A stretch of 64,000 bases of DNA from Bacteroides finegoldii DSM 17565 (GTDB lineage: Bacteria > Bacteroidota > Bacteroidia > Bacteroidales > Bacteroidaceae), in contig NZ_GG688321.1 in the NCBI RefSeq assembly GCF_000156195.1, positions 164,274 to 228,273 on the forward strand. The letters are read 5' to 3'. Positions within the stretch are counted from its first letter, which is position 1. Each line of letters opens with the position of its first letter. Below the pieces are notes generated by a model, which was not told the DNA's origin, ran no database searches, and saw only the letters and a list, made by a program, of their open reading frames with translations. This document shows positions 17,532 to 26,886 of this stretch, one piece after another. Position numbers and translations under genes: made by a program.

Positions 17532-18512
17532 ATGGGAACAGTTAAGTGTATCGGAATCTTGACTTCCGGAGGTGACGCCCCCGGAATGAACGCAGCTATA
17601 CGTGCGGTGACACGTGCGGCTATCTACAACGGATTGCAAGTTAAAGGTATATACAGAGGGTACAAGGGCCTTGTGACAGGCGAAATCAAAGAGTTCAAAA
17701 GTCAGAACGTAAGTAATATCATCCAACTGGGCGGTACTATCCTGAAAACAGCGCGCTGCAAGGAGTTTACCACTCCGGAAGGACGTCAACTAGCCTACGA
17801 TAACATGAAAAAAGAAGGTATTGACGCTTTGGTAGTCATCGGTGGAGACGGCTCGTTGACGGGGGCCCGCATTTTTGCACAGGAGTTTGATATTCCTTGT
17901 ATCGGACTTCCGGGAACAATCGACAACGACCTTTATGGCACGGATACCACTATCGGATATGACACGGCATTGAATACGATTCTGGACGCTGTGGATAAAA
18001 TTCGCGACACGGCAACCTCGCACGAACGTTTGTTCTTCGTCGAAGTAATGGGACGAGACGCAGGTTTCCTTGCGCTGAACGGAGCAATCGCTTCGGGAGC
18101 CGAAGCCGCCATCATTCCGGAGTTCAGTACGGAAGTCGACCAATTGGAAGAGTTTATCAAGAACGGATTCCGCAAATCGAAGAATAGTAGTATCGTACTA
18201 GTGGCGGAAAGCGAACTGACCGGAGGAGCGATGCACTATGCCGAACGTGTAAAGAACGAATACCCGCAATACGACGTACGTGTAACGATTTTGGGACACT
18301 TGCAACGCGGAGGTAGCCCGACTGCCCACGACCGTATTTTGGCAAGCCGACTTGGGGCTGCCGCTATCGACGCTATCATGGAAGACCAACGTAACGTAAT
18401 GATCGGTATCGAACATGACGAAATAGTTTACGTACCGTTCAGCAAAGCGATTAAAAATGACAAGCCGATAAAAAAAGATCTTGTGAATGTATTGAAAGAG
18501 CTTTCTATCTAA
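17532..18512 (+). CDS. pfkA: ATP-dependent 6-phosphofructokinase
   Basis: The 326-residue enzyme phosphorylates fructose 6-phosphate in glycolysis. It has the ATP-binding [18 protein letters not shown] (about 7-24), GGDGSLTGA (about 103-111), the catalytic [20 protein letters not shown] (about 124-143) and the [10 protein letters not shown] substrate site. The glycine in GGDGS points to ATP rather than pyrophosphate as donor. It matches the length of group A bacterial PfkA. Bacteroides usually carry several pfk genes; this one is monocistronic and ends at a strong palindromic terminator. Confidence 0.96.
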   Translation: MGTVKCIGILTSGGDAPGMNAAIRAVTRAAIYNGLQVKGIYRGYKGLVTGEIKEFKSQNVSNIIQLGGTILKTARCKEFTTPEGRQLAYDNMKKEGIDALVVIGGDGSLTGARIFAQEFDIPCIGLPGTIDNDLYGTDTTIGYDTALNTILDAVDKIRDTATSHERLFFVEVMGRDAGFLALNGAIASGAEAAIIPEFSTEVDQLEEFIKNGFRKSKNSSIVLVAESELTGGAMHYAERVKNEYPQYDVRVTILGHLQRGGSPTAHDRILASRLGAAAIDAIMEDQRNVMIGIEHDEIVYVPFSKAIKNDKPIKKDLVNVLKELSI

Positions 18513-18530
18513 GGCTCGGAATAATAAATA

Positions 18531-18603
18531 AAACGCGGATTAACGCGGATAACGCAAATAGAATTTGATCTTTCTTTGCGCAAATCCGCGTTAATCCGCG
18601 TTT
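18531..18603. terminator. Large palindromic bidirectional terminator
   Basis: Perfect 20-base arms (18531-18550 and 18584-18603), each made of two copies of a CGCGGATTAACG-type unit, surround a 33-base loop. They are flanked by T-rich tracts on both sides. It separates the convergent pfkA and dehydrogenase genes. Confidence 0.75.
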
Positions 18604-18615
18604 CCTTTTTTCCTT

Positions 18616-19470
18616 TTAGGAAGAAATCCATCGTGCCAACGAACGTTCCGTGACTTCCCACAGTAGCTCCCTCTGCACGTGATGAACGTATTTATCCGAT
18701 AATTCTTTCCGACGATTACTAGCATACAGTTGCCCCGTCACTCCGGCTTCTTTTTCATCCAACAACAAACCGATAGCGGTGGAAGCCCCTTGTGCGGGCT
18801 TGCGAATAAAAGGCCGGAAAAAAATGTCCGTCAGCGGGTCAAACCACTTATGCATAGTAATAATATTAGTAGAGACAATGCCCGGATCGGCAGCATTGAC
18901 GGTAATTCCTTTATCACGGAGTAGCTTGGACAGTTCAATGGTAAACAACAATAAAGCCAGTTTCGTATTGCTGTAAACGGGAATTCTCCAAAATTCTCCG
19001 ACCTTGCCTCTGTGAAAGAAATCGGGAAGTTCAATACGCCCGATCGCATAAGTGCAAGACACCATGTTTACAATTCGCGCACCGCGCACCATCGCAGGAA
19101 TCAGTTTCCGGGTAAGCAGATAAGGTCCTACATAATTCACGCTAACCGTTCGCTCAAACCCATCTACGGTAATATGAAGTCCCGTTTCCATCGTTCCCGC
19201 ATTATTCATCAGCAGAGAAACAGGAAGGTTACGTTCTAATATCCGGTCGGCAAAAGAAGCTACGGATTGCATGGAAGCCAAATCAAGAGCCATAACTTCC
19301 AGATTCGGGTTTCCGGTTTCTTCAATCAAACAAGCGCGGACAGTCTCCGCCTTTTGGGGGTTGTAACAAGCCATTATTACCTGATAACCAGCTTTGGCAA
19401 CGGCACGTGTGATTTCCGTTCCCATCCCTCCGTCCGCACCGGTAATGATAGCCCATTTTATATCATTCAT
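18616..19470 (-). CDS. Short-chain dehydrogenase/reductase, candidate 3-hydroxysteroid dehydrogenase
   Basis: The 284-residue Rossmann protein has TGADGGMG (about 10-17, cofactor loop), NNAG (89-92), the catalytic serine in NMVSCTY (138) and YSNTK (Tyr166, Lys170). It therefore oxidises or reduces a hydroxyl/keto group with NAD(P). The family alone does not give the substrate. The next two upstream genes encode an OYE-like flavoprotein and a steroid 5-alpha-reductase homologue, so a 3-keto/3-hydroxysteroid is the best guess, probably as the 3-beta-HSDH partner. Its start overlaps the flavoprotein stop by four bases. Confidence 0.85.
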   Translation of the reverse strand: MNDIKWAIITGADGGMGTEITRAVAKAGYQVIMACYNPQKAETVRACLIEETGNPNLEVMALDLASMQSVASFADRILERNLPVSLLMNNAGTMETGLHITVDGFERTVSVNYVGPYLLTRKLIPAMVRGARIVNMVSCTYAIGRIELPDFFHRGKVGEFWRIPVYSNTKLALLLFTIELSKLLRDKGITVNAADPGIVSTNIITMHKWFDPLTDIFFRPFIRKPAQGASTAIGLLLDEKEAGVTGQLYASNRRKELSDKYVHHVQRELLWEVTERSLARWISS

Positions 19471-20690
19471 TTCTTTTCCAATTTTTCAATCTCCTTTTGC
19501 AGACAAGGAGGTAACGTTTCTTTTAAATGTTGATGGCAGGCCATTTCTATCGAATACATACGGCCTATGCAGTAATTACTGTGTCCACAGTTGCAACGGG
19601 CCTGCTCCTCCTGCTTCATCCGGTTCACAAATCCAGGTTCGTTGAGTAAGGCACGTCCCATCTGTACAGCTTCAAAGCCCGCATCGAGCACTTCATCTAT
19701 CTTCTGACGGGCAACGAGTCCGCCAACATAAATCAAGGGAGCTTCCGGAAGAGCTTCCCGGAACTTTAAGGCGTCTTTCAGGAAATAAGCCTCCTCAAAA
19801 GGCACGGACGGAATCATCCATTTTCCGAACATCCGGACACCGTATTTCAGCCACCAACAGTCCATATAGTGCGCCATCGAGCGAATCGGCATCGCTCCCC
19901 GCATCACATACATCGGGGCTTTGCTGACAAAGCCTCCACTCAGCACCAGTCCGTGAGCACCCAGCTCCAGAAGCCGTTTCGCCACCTGAATGGATTCGTC
20001 TATTTCCATTCCGCCTTTGAAACCGTCGCGCATATTCATTTTGACAATCACCGCCATGTCATTGCCCGCCGCTTTCATCACCTCTTCCATCACCAGATCC
20101 ATAAAACGCATCCGGTTCTCCAGCGAGCCTCCGAACTCGTCTTTGCGATGGTTGGTGTAAGGTGAAAGGAATTGGCTGATTAAATAACCGTGTCCAGCGT
20201 GCACTTCCACCGCATCAAATCCCGCTTCCCGTGCCAAGTTGACAGCGTTTCCGTAAGCCTGTGCCATTTCCGGAAGTTCTTCCCGTTCCATTCCACGCAC
20301 AAACGTAGGCGAATAGAGGTTAAAACCTGAAGAAGCGGATATGGGCGTGACACCGCAAATCTTTTTGTGGGACATATTTCCGCAATGCCCTATCTGGATA
20401 CCTACCGCAGCACCCTCGTCGTGCACGGCTTTTGTCAATTCATTCAAACGGGAAATTATGGACGGACGCATCCATAGCTGACGATCGAAAGAGAGCCCGC
20501 TTTGCGTCACGGCGGCATAAGCTACAGTCGTCATCCCCACTCCTCCCGCAGCAACCGAGCGGTGGTAATCCAATAGCATCTGCGAGGGAGTATTGCCCGG
20601 ACACATACTTTCAAACGCTGCCGAACGTATCGTCCTGTTCCGCAACGTCAAAGGGCCGAAAGTGACCGGAGTGAAAAGTTTAGATTTCAT
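19467..20690 (-). CDS. Old Yellow Enzyme-like NADH:flavin oxidoreductase, candidate steroid ene-reductase
   Basis: The 407-residue TIM-barrel flavoprotein has FGPLTLRNRTIRSAAFE at the N-terminus, the active-site stretch VEVHAGHGYLISQFLSPYTNHRKDEFGGS (about 160-190), and a late FMN-phosphate site (AVQMGRALLNEPGFV). A cysteine-rich end (RCNCGHSNYCIGRM...ACHQH) resembles a degenerate iron-sulfur motif of the BaiCD/dienoyl-CoA reductase group. The FAD/NAD domain of those roughly 640-residue enzymes is absent. Such enzymes reduce C=C bonds beside a carbonyl. With its neighbours it could be a 5-beta or delta-4 steroid reductase; this is an inference. Confidence 0.85.
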   Translation of the reverse strand: MKSKLFTPVTFGPLTLRNRTIRSAAFESMCPGNTPSQMLLDYHRSVAAGGVGMTTVAYAAVTQSGLSFDRQLWMRPSIISRLNELTKAVHDEGAAVGIQIGHCGNMSHKKICGVTPISASSGFNLYSPTFVRGMEREELPEMAQAYGNAVNLAREAGFDAVEVHAGHGYLISQFLSPYTNHRKDEFGGSLENRMRFMDLVMEEVMKAAGNDMAVIVKMNMRDGFKGGMEIDESIQVAKRLLELGAHGLVLSGGFVSKAPMYVMRGAMPIRSMAHYMDCWWLKYGVRMFGKWMIPSVPFEEAYFLKDALKFREALPEAPLIYVGGLVARQKIDEVLDAGFEAVQMGRALLNEPGFVNRMKQEEQARCNCGHSNYCIGRMYSIEMACHQHLKETLPPCLQKEIEKLEKK

Positions 20691-20753
20691 AGTAGTTTAT
20701 ATTTATTCAAGTCTTAATTCTAGTCTTAATTCAATTCGTGATAAAAAAATCTC

Positions 20754-21515
20754 CTAGTAGAGAAAAGGAAACACCCGCTTCCGTGTGCCTACCGCGTCGC
20801 CGAATTCCTCGCGATAACGTTTCCAGATGGCGTCGGCTCGCGGAACGAGGTTTGCAATCGTCCACCAAAGGAAAACAAGTCCGGAAAGCGAACAGGTAAG
20901 AATTGCCCAGCCTGCCCATTCTACGATTTCACCGAAATAATTGGCGGAAGTCACATAGCGGTACATACCTTTCTGTGGCAGATAATGCCGTGTGTCTCCC
21001 GGTTTACGCAAATGGCGGATGATATAATCGGACGACCAGTTCACCAGCATACCCGTAAAAAACAGCAAAGTACCTATTATAAAGTACGGGGAGGTGAACC
21101 AATCGGACTGGTACATCGTTGCGGGGGCAAGGTAGAAAATCCATTCTCCTTGCATATATCCATTCAACAGATTGAAAAGGATTCCCATTGACATGATGGC
21201 CAACGGCATTTTACTTTTTCCTTTCAATAACAAAGGGAAAATGAAAGCCCGTTGAAAATAATGCAGTTGGAAGAATAAAAAGAAGGTCAATATCACCGGC
21301 TCAAAGCGGCGTTCCGAATACATCCACATCACGCACATCACGAGGAAGACCGGAGCTTCCATCAGTATCCAAGCCAGCTTGTTTGAAATAGCCGCTCCCC
21401 ACGAAGACGTGCGGAAGATTCCGTATCCTGCTTTCACGAAGTAGAGAGCGACAAAAACAATCAGGGCAATCAAGCTCATTACACCCAAAAACAGATTAAA
21501 AGCTGCTAAATTCAT
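20754..21515 (-). CDS. Steroid 5-alpha-reductase (SRD5A) homologue, membrane enzyme
   Basis: From the ATG at 21515 the protein has 253 residues and about six or seven membrane helices. The C-terminal third closely follows vertebrate SRD5A1: LRKPGDT, then YVTSANYFGEIVEWAGWAI and a final VFPFLY. The NYFGE..EW block is the signature that binds NADPH and substrate. The expected reaction is NADPH-dependent saturation of the delta-4 double bond of 3-oxo-steroids to the 5-alpha form. It is the first gene of a three-gene run with the flavoprotein and the dehydrogenase. The frame is open to 21572, but the -7 box at 21538-21545 favours the shorter start. Confidence 0.88.
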   Translation of the reverse strand: MNLAAFNLFLGVMSLIALIVFVALYFVKAGYGIFRTSSWGAAISNKLAWILMEAPVFLVMCVMWMYSERRFEPVILTFFLFFQLHYFQRAFIFPLLLKGKSKMPLAIMSMGILFNLLNGYMQGEWIFYLAPATMYQSDWFTSPYFIIGTLLFFTGMLVNWSSDYIIRHLRKPGDTRHYLPQKGMYRYVTSANYFGEIVEWAGWAILTCSLSGLVFLWWTIANLVPRADAIWKRYREEFGDAVGTRKRVFPFLY

Positions 21516-21537
21516 ATTGAAGTTCTTTTGTAATGCA

Positions 21538-21545
21538 CAAAAATA
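21538..21545 (-). promoter_or_regulatory. Bacteroides -7 box for the steroid reductase operon
   Basis: On the minus strand TATTTTTG matches TAnnTTTG, 22 bases before the 5-alpha-reductase start. A TTTG lies further upstream (21570-21573), at a slightly long spacing of 24. Confidence 0.5.
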
Positions 21546-21938
21546 GCAAAAATGAAAGTAATAGCCACACAAAATGTCTTTTAAATATAAAACTTACCCA
21601 AATAACAACTACACTTTGGATTCAAGAATTTACCATAGAAGGACTCGCGGGCAACGATTGCACATAATTCACTGATTTACACCAGCATACAAAGGGAAAG
21701 TCATCAAATAGAGAAAAGGCGTTTTAACACGATGTTAAAACGCCTTTCTTGGTAGGCAGAAACCGCCTTTCCTTGACACCAAGAACGCTCTTTTCTCCAT
21801 AAGAGGAGACGAGGGAGCTATTCGAAATGTTAATTATGTTATTATTTCCAGTTCTATAAGACTTTCCCCGAACAGAATCGAGACTCAATATCTATTCGGG
21901 GAACATTTTACATTATATAGAAAAAGGATTGATGCGGA
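21546..21938. other. Intergenic region of about 390 bases without a gene
   Basis: It holds the downstream region of gltA on the minus strand. A 14-bp perfect hairpin at 21715-21747 is listed separately. A second inverted repeat (TTCCCCGAA at 21864-21872 and TTCGGGGAA at 21895-21903) has a 22-base loop and no good T-run. I see no coding frame in the rest. Confidence 0.6.
21711..21747 (-). terminator. Intrinsic terminator of the acn-icd-gltA operon
   Basis: Perfect 14-bp arms (AAAGGCGTTTTAAC / GTTAAAACGCCTTT) with a five-base loop are followed on the minus strand by TTCTCTATTT. It lies about 190 bases after the gltA stop. Confidence 0.65.
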
Positions 21939-23282
21939 TCAGCGTTTCTTGATCGGAACATAGGCCAGTTCCTCAAGAACGTTCTTATAAGCAGGACGAA
22001 TAATACGTTTTCCGTCAAAGGTCAGCTCCTCATTACGGTGTGCACACCAGCCGACAATACGAGCCATTGCGAACAAAGGAGTGAAAATTTCCTGCGGCAG
22101 TCCGATCATTTCGTACACAAAACCGGAATAGAAATCAATATTGCTGGATACTGTCTTTCCATTGTTCTTCACACGTCCGAAAGTAGCGATAGCACGTTCT
22201 TCCAGCAGTTCGAGGAAAGCAAACTCACTCTCTCTGCCCTTCTCACGGGCAAGGTCACGGGCAAGTTCCTTCAGCAAAAGTGCACGTGGATCGGAAATGG
22301 TGTAGACAGCATGACCGATACCATAGATAAGTCCGGTTTTATTGTACACTTCCTTGTTCAACATACGAGTGAAATAAGTATCTATTTCATCCACATTCGT
22401 CCAGTCTTTGATATTTTCTTTCAAGTGATGGAACATATCCGCCACCTGGATATTCGCTCCTCCATGAAGCGGACCTTTCAACGAACCGATACCGGCAGCG
22501 ATGGCCGAGTAGGTATCCGTTCCGGTAGAGGAAGTGACACGGACCGTAAAGGTAGAGTTGTTACCTCCACCGTGCTCTGCCTGAAGAATCAATAACAAGT
22601 CGAGTGTGCGAGCATCCAATTCGGTATAGTCCTTCTTCAGCATATATAAGAAATTTTCGGCAATAGAAAGCTTTTCCTGCGGATGGCGGATATGCAGAGA
22701 ACGCCCGAAAGTAGCATGACGAAGCATATTATAAGCGTATGCAATGATAGTGGGAAACTTCGAAATCAGCTCAATACTTTGGCGCATCAGGTTGTCTCTG
22801 GAGGTATCGTCCGCATTCGCATCAAAACGATACATCTCGAGCACGCTGCGCGACAAAATATTCATAATATTGCTTCCCTCCAACTCAATAATATTCATTT
22901 TCGTCTTCTGCTCCAACGGCATGTTGTCGTTAATCAGTTCACGGAAAGAAAGCAGTTCTTCCTTGTCCGGCAAGCGTCCCGAAAGCAGCAAGTAGGCCAC
23001 TTCCTCAAAGCCGAAACGTTTCTCCTTGATAATGGCATGAGAAATATCTTCCACGTCATAACCGCGATAGAACAATTTTCCCGGTATAGGCTTCAATCCG
23101 CCTCCCGGAACACGTTCGTAACCAACCACGTTACCGATTTTAGTCAGGCCTACCAGCACTCCTGTGCCGTCTTCGTTACGCAGTCCGCGCTTCACGTCAA
23201 ATTTGGGGAACAATTCATTGTCAATCCGGGTAGCTTCCTTCATCTCTTCGGAAAGCTTGTAAATCAAGTACTCTTTCTTCAT
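21939..23282 (-). CDS. gltA: Citrate synthase
   Basis: The 447-residue protein condenses acetyl-CoA and oxaloacetate. Visible motifs are GVLVGLTKIGNVVGYERV near the N-terminus, the histidine block LQAEHGGGNNSTFTVRVTSSTGTDTYSAIAAGIGSLKGPLHGGAN (about 230-275) and the catalytic GIGHAVYTISDPRA (about 320-335). This longer, divergent type is usual in Bacteroides. It is the last of three genes that together run citrate to 2-oxoglutarate. 2-Methylcitrate synthase activity cannot be excluded, but the operon argues for citrate. Confidence 0.93.
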   Translation of the reverse strand: MKKEYLIYKLSEEMKEATRIDNELFPKFDVKRGLRNEDGTGVLVGLTKIGNVVGYERVPGGGLKPIPGKLFYRGYDVEDISHAIIKEKRFGFEEVAYLLLSGRLPDKEELLSFRELINDNMPLEQKTKMNIIELEGSNIMNILSRSVLEMYRFDANADDTSRDNLMRQSIELISKFPTIIAYAYNMLRHATFGRSLHIRHPQEKLSIAENFLYMLKKDYTELDARTLDLLLILQAEHGGGNNSTFTVRVTSSTGTDTYSAIAAGIGSLKGPLHGGANIQVADMFHHLKENIKDWTNVDEIDTYFTRMLNKEVYNKTGLIYGIGHAVYTISDPRALLLKELARDLAREKGRESEFAFLELLEERAIATFGRVKNNGKTVSSNIDFYSGFVYEMIGLPQEIFTPLFAMARIVGWCAHRNEELTFDGKRIIRPAYKNVLEELAYVPIKKR

Positions 23283-23306
23283 TTTCTTTGTCTTTATTCG
23301 TTACTT

Positions 23307-24497
23307 CTATTTTTCTATTCTTTCCACGATTTCACGGGTGAAAGCGGAAGTGGAGAGGGAGGTTCCATTCGGCATGAAACGAGCGAGGTCATGGGTGGCA
23401 CGCGCATCCAAGAAACTCTGTTCCAAAGCTTTCTCGATAAGAGTTGCCGCTTCTTTCCAACCCAAATACTCAAGCATCATGACTGCCGAAAGTATGATAG
23501 AGCAAGGATTCACCACATCTTTGCCCGCAATGGTAGGCGCTGTTCCATGCGTGGCTTCAAAGATGGCATGCCCCGTTTTATAATTGATGTTGGCTCCGGG
23601 AGCAATCCCGATACCACCCACCATTGCCGCCAATTGGTCGGAAACGTAGTCTCCATTAAGGTTCAGAGTGGCTATGACCGAGTAATCTTCAGGGCTCAGA
23701 AGCGTATTTTGCAGGAAAGCGTCGGCAATGCAATCCTTAATCACCAATCGTCCGTCTGCCAACGCGTCGGCAAATTCACGCTGCGCCAATTCGTAGCCCC
23801 ATTTCTTGAAGCCGCCTTCTGTGAACTTCATTATATTTCCCTTGTGAACCAACGTGACGGAGGGCAGATGATGGTCTAACGCGTATTGGCAAGCAGCACG
23901 CACGAGACGCTCCGTACCTTCCCGCGAAACCGGTTTCACACCGAAAGAGGAGCTCTCCGGGAAACGTACCTTTGTCACACCCATCTCGTCTTTCAGGAAT
24001 TTATAGAACTTTTCCGCTTCCGGAGTGCCTGCTTCCCATTCAATACCTGCATAAATGTCTTCTGTATTTTCACGGAACACGCACATATTTACTTTTTCGG
24101 GTGCTTTCACCGGCGACTGTACTCCCGGATACCAACGGACGGGACGAAGACAGACGTATAAATCAAGCGTCTGGCGCAACGCCACATTCAACGAACGGAT
24201 ACCGCCTCCGACAGGCGTCGTCAACGGACCTTTAATACCAATCAGATACTCCTGAAATGCCTTCATCGTCTCCTCCGGTAGCCAAGAACCTGTCGCATTA
24301 AAGGCACGTTCTCCCGCCAACACTTCTTTCCACTCGATACGGCGTTTGCCACCGTACGCTTTCTGAACAGCCGCATTGACTACGGCTTGCATGGAGGGAG
24401 TAACTTCCGCTCCCACTCCATCACCGGTAATATAAGGTACGGTAGGCACATCGGGCACTGACAGCGTACCATCTGCTTGCATAATTATTTTGCTCAT
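23307..24497 (-). CDS. icd: NADP-type isocitrate dehydrogenase
   Basis: From the ATG at 24497 the protein has 396 residues. It oxidises isocitrate to 2-oxoglutarate and CO2. The substrate loop [25 protein letters not shown] carries the conserved arginines (about 95-120). [18 protein letters not shown], the [11 protein letters not shown] metal site and the late [20 protein letters not shown] are typical of E. coli-type Icd. The frame could begin at 24536, but that would overlap aconitase, and the shorter start fits the family. Confidence 0.95.
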   Translation of the reverse strand: MSKIIMQADGTLSVPDVPTVPYITGDGVGAEVTPSMQAVVNAAVQKAYGGKRRIEWKEVLAGERAFNATGSWLPEETMKAFQEYLIGIKGPLTTPVGGGIRSLNVALRQTLDLYVCLRPVRWYPGVQSPVKAPEKVNMCVFRENTEDIYAGIEWEAGTPEAEKFYKFLKDEMGVTKVRFPESSSFGVKPVSREGTERLVRAACQYALDHHLPSVTLVHKGNIMKFTEGGFKKWGYELAQREFADALADGRLVIKDCIADAFLQNTLLSPEDYSVIATLNLNGDYVSDQLAAMVGGIGIAPGANINYKTGHAIFEATHGTAPTIAGKDVVNPCSIILSAVMMLEYLGWKEAATLIEKALEQSFLDARATHDLARFMPNGTSLSTSAFTREIVERIEK

Positions 24498-24525
24498 GAT
24501 TTTTATTTTTCTTGTCTTTTTTAAA

Positions 24526-26769
24526 TTATCTGGCATTCAAGGCAGAACCGGCACGAAACCAAGCTATCTGCTGTTCATTATAAGTGTGTTGCACTTCAAA
24601 GCTCTCTTTCGTCCCGTCTTCGTGATGGAGAACGACAGTCAGGTTGCGTCCCGGAGCGAAGTCCACCAAACCAAGCACGGACAGAAGGTCGTGTTCACGA
24701 ATTTTATCATAATCGGCTTTGTCTACAAAAGTGAGGGCAAGCATGCCCTGTTTCTTCAGATTCGTTTCATGAATACGGGCAAAACTCTTGGCGAGAATGA
24801 CACGTACATTCAGAAAACGCGGTTCCATAGCCGCATGTTCACGACTGGAGCCTTCACCGTAATTTTCTTCGGCCACGACAATAGACGGCACTCCTTCGGA
24901 CTTATACATTTTTGCCGTACCGGAAACAGTTCCGTAAGTGTTGGTAGAACGGTTCCAAACCTTGTTCGTCTCACCGTTGAAGGCATTGACAGCTCCCATT
25001 AACATGTTATCCGAAATATTTTCCAGATGTCCCCGGAAACGGAGCCACGGACCTGCCATCGAAATATGATCAGTAGTACATTTGCCTTGCGCTTTGATCA
25101 ATAAAGGCATATTCAATAAATCTTGACCATCCCAGGCTGGGAAAGGAGCCAACAGTTGCAAGCGTTGTGAATCCGGCTTCACCCTGATTTCCGTCTCTCC
25201 TCCATGAGGAGCAACGTAACCCTCGTTTCCTTGCGCAAAGCCGTTCAAAGGAAGTTCATCTCCCACCGGTTCGGACAGCTTCACTTTCTCGCCCTCATGA
25301 TTCACCAGTCTGTCTTTCAAAGGATTGAAACAGAGGTCACCCGCAATTGTCAGTGCCATCGTCAGTTCCGGAGAAGCAACAAAAGCGTATGTATTCGGAT
25401 TGCCGTCGGCACGTTTGGCAAAGTTACGGTTGAAGGAAGTGACAATTGAATTTTTCCGCGTCGGATCATCCGTCTCACGTTTCCACTGCCCAATACAAGG
25501 ACCACAGGCGTTTGCCATAATTGTAGCTCCTATCTGTTCAAAAGCTTCTATCATTCCATGCCTCTCGGCAGTGGCACGAATCTGCTCGGAACCCGGATTC
25601 ACAATCAACGGAGCGGCTACACTCAGGTTCTTTTCGGCAACCTGCTTCGCCAGAGAAGCGGCACGGCTCAAATCCTGATAGGACGAATTGGTACACGAAC
25701 CGATCAATCCCACTTCCATCTTACGCGGGTAACCGTTCAACAACACCTTCTCCGCAAACTTGGAAATAGGAGTGGCAGCGTCCGGTGTAAAAGGACCGTT
25801 TATATAAGGCTCGAGTTCAGACAGGTCTATTTCAATGACGCGGTCATAATACTTAGTCGGTTCCTCAGCCACTTCATCGTCAGCACGAAGGTCGGCGCCA
25901 ACGGTCTCTGCCAGTTCAACCACCCGCTCTCTTCCGGTAGCTTTCAAATAGGTGGCCATACGCTCGTCAAACGGGAACAATGAGGTGGTAGCCCCCACTT
26001 CGGCCCCCATGTTACAAATGGTCGCCTTCCCGGTAGCCGAGAGCGATTCGGTTCCTGGACCAAAGTATTCGATAATGGCGTTCGTTCCCCCTTTTACGGT
26101 AAGAATTCCGGCAAGTTTCAAAATCACATCTTTCGGAGAAGCCCAGCCGTTCAGTTTTCCGGTCAGGCGGACACCGATGATTTTCGGCATTTTGAGTTCC
26201 CACTCCATGCCGGTCATGACATCCACCGCATCCGCACCGCCAACCCCGATAGCAACCATACCCAGTCCACCCGCATTTGGCGTGTGCGAGTCGGTTCCTA
26301 CCATCATTCCGCCAGGAAAAGCATAGTTCTCAAGAACAACCTGATGGATAATTCCGGCTCCCGGTTTCCAGAAACCGATTCCGTAGCGGGAAGATACGTC
26401 ACGAAGGAAATCGTACACTTCTTCATTGGTCAGCCTTGCAGTGGCAATATCTTCTTTTGCACCTTTATACGCTTGTATCAAATGGTCACAATGCACCGTA
26501 GAAGGCACAGCAACTTGATCTTTGCCCGCATTCATAAATTGAAGCAGAGCCATCTGGGCTGTCGCATCCTGCATCGCAACACGGTCGGGACGAAAATTTA
26601 CATAATCTTCCCCTCTTTGGTAATCTTTCACATCAGCCACATCATACAAATGGGCATACAGAATCTTCTCGGCCAACGTCAAAGGACGTTTCAATATAGC
26701 CCGTACGTGTTCTACCTTTCCTTTATAAGCAGGGTAGAAAGCTTCTAACATAGTTGCATCGTATACCAT
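24526..26769 (-). CDS. acnA: Aconitate hydratase
   Basis: The 747-residue protein interconverts citrate and isocitrate. The [4Fe-4S] ligands are in [11 protein letters not shown] (about 355-365) and [10 protein letters not shown] (about 420-430). The swivel domain at the C-terminus has [20 protein letters not shown] and [18 protein letters not shown]. The length fits mitochondrial-type aconitases rather than the roughly 890-residue AcnA, so the symbol is nominal. It is first in the acn-icd-gltA run, with 28 bases to icd. Confidence 0.95.
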   Translation of the reverse strand: MVYDATMLEAFYPAYKGKVEHVRAILKRPLTLAEKILYAHLYDVADVKDYQRGEDYVNFRPDRVAMQDATAQMALLQFMNAGKDQVAVPSTVHCDHLIQAYKGAKEDIATARLTNEEVYDFLRDVSSRYGIGFWKPGAGIIHQVVLENYAFPGGMMVGTDSHTPNAGGLGMVAIGVGGADAVDVMTGMEWELKMPKIIGVRLTGKLNGWASPKDVILKLAGILTVKGGTNAIIEYFGPGTESLSATGKATICNMGAEVGATTSLFPFDERMATYLKATGRERVVELAETVGADLRADDEVAEEPTKYYDRVIEIDLSELEPYINGPFTPDAATPISKFAEKVLLNGYPRKMEVGLIGSCTNSSYQDLSRAASLAKQVAEKNLSVAAPLIVNPGSEQIRATAERHGMIEAFEQIGATIMANACGPCIGQWKRETDDPTRKNSIVTSFNRNFAKRADGNPNTYAFVASPELTMALTIAGDLCFNPLKDRLVNHEGEKVKLSEPVGDELPLNGFAQGNEGYVAPHGGETEIRVKPDSQRLQLLAPFPAWDGQDLLNMPLLIKAQGKCTTDHISMAGPWLRFRGHLENISDNMLMGAVNAFNGETNKVWNRSTNTYGTVSGTAKMYKSEGVPSIVVAEENYGEGSSREHAAMEPRFLNVRVILAKSFARIHETNLKKQGMLALTFVDKADYDKIREHDLLSVLGLVDFAPGRNLTVVLHHEDGTKESFEVQHTYNEQQIAWFRAGSALNAR

Positions 26770-26870
26770 ATCACTTTTTGTTTTTTTAGTCTATCTATTA
26801 AAATAACGAATGACGTTCGAGTAATGTTTAACAAAATGAAATAAATTTTCGTCTCGGGAAGAAGAATTGT

Positions 26871-26878
26871 TACCTTTG
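26871..26878 (+). promoter_or_regulatory. Bacteroides -7 box immediately before the helicase start
   Basis: TACCTTTG matches TAnnTTTG exactly. The ATG is only eight bases after its last base, so the transcript would have almost no leader. Confidence 0.6.
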
Positions 26879-26886
26879 CGCCTATT

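Noticed and set aside
22683..23879. 398-codon + strand open frame over gltA and icd
   Set aside because: Antisense shadow crossing two certain genes and their boundary.
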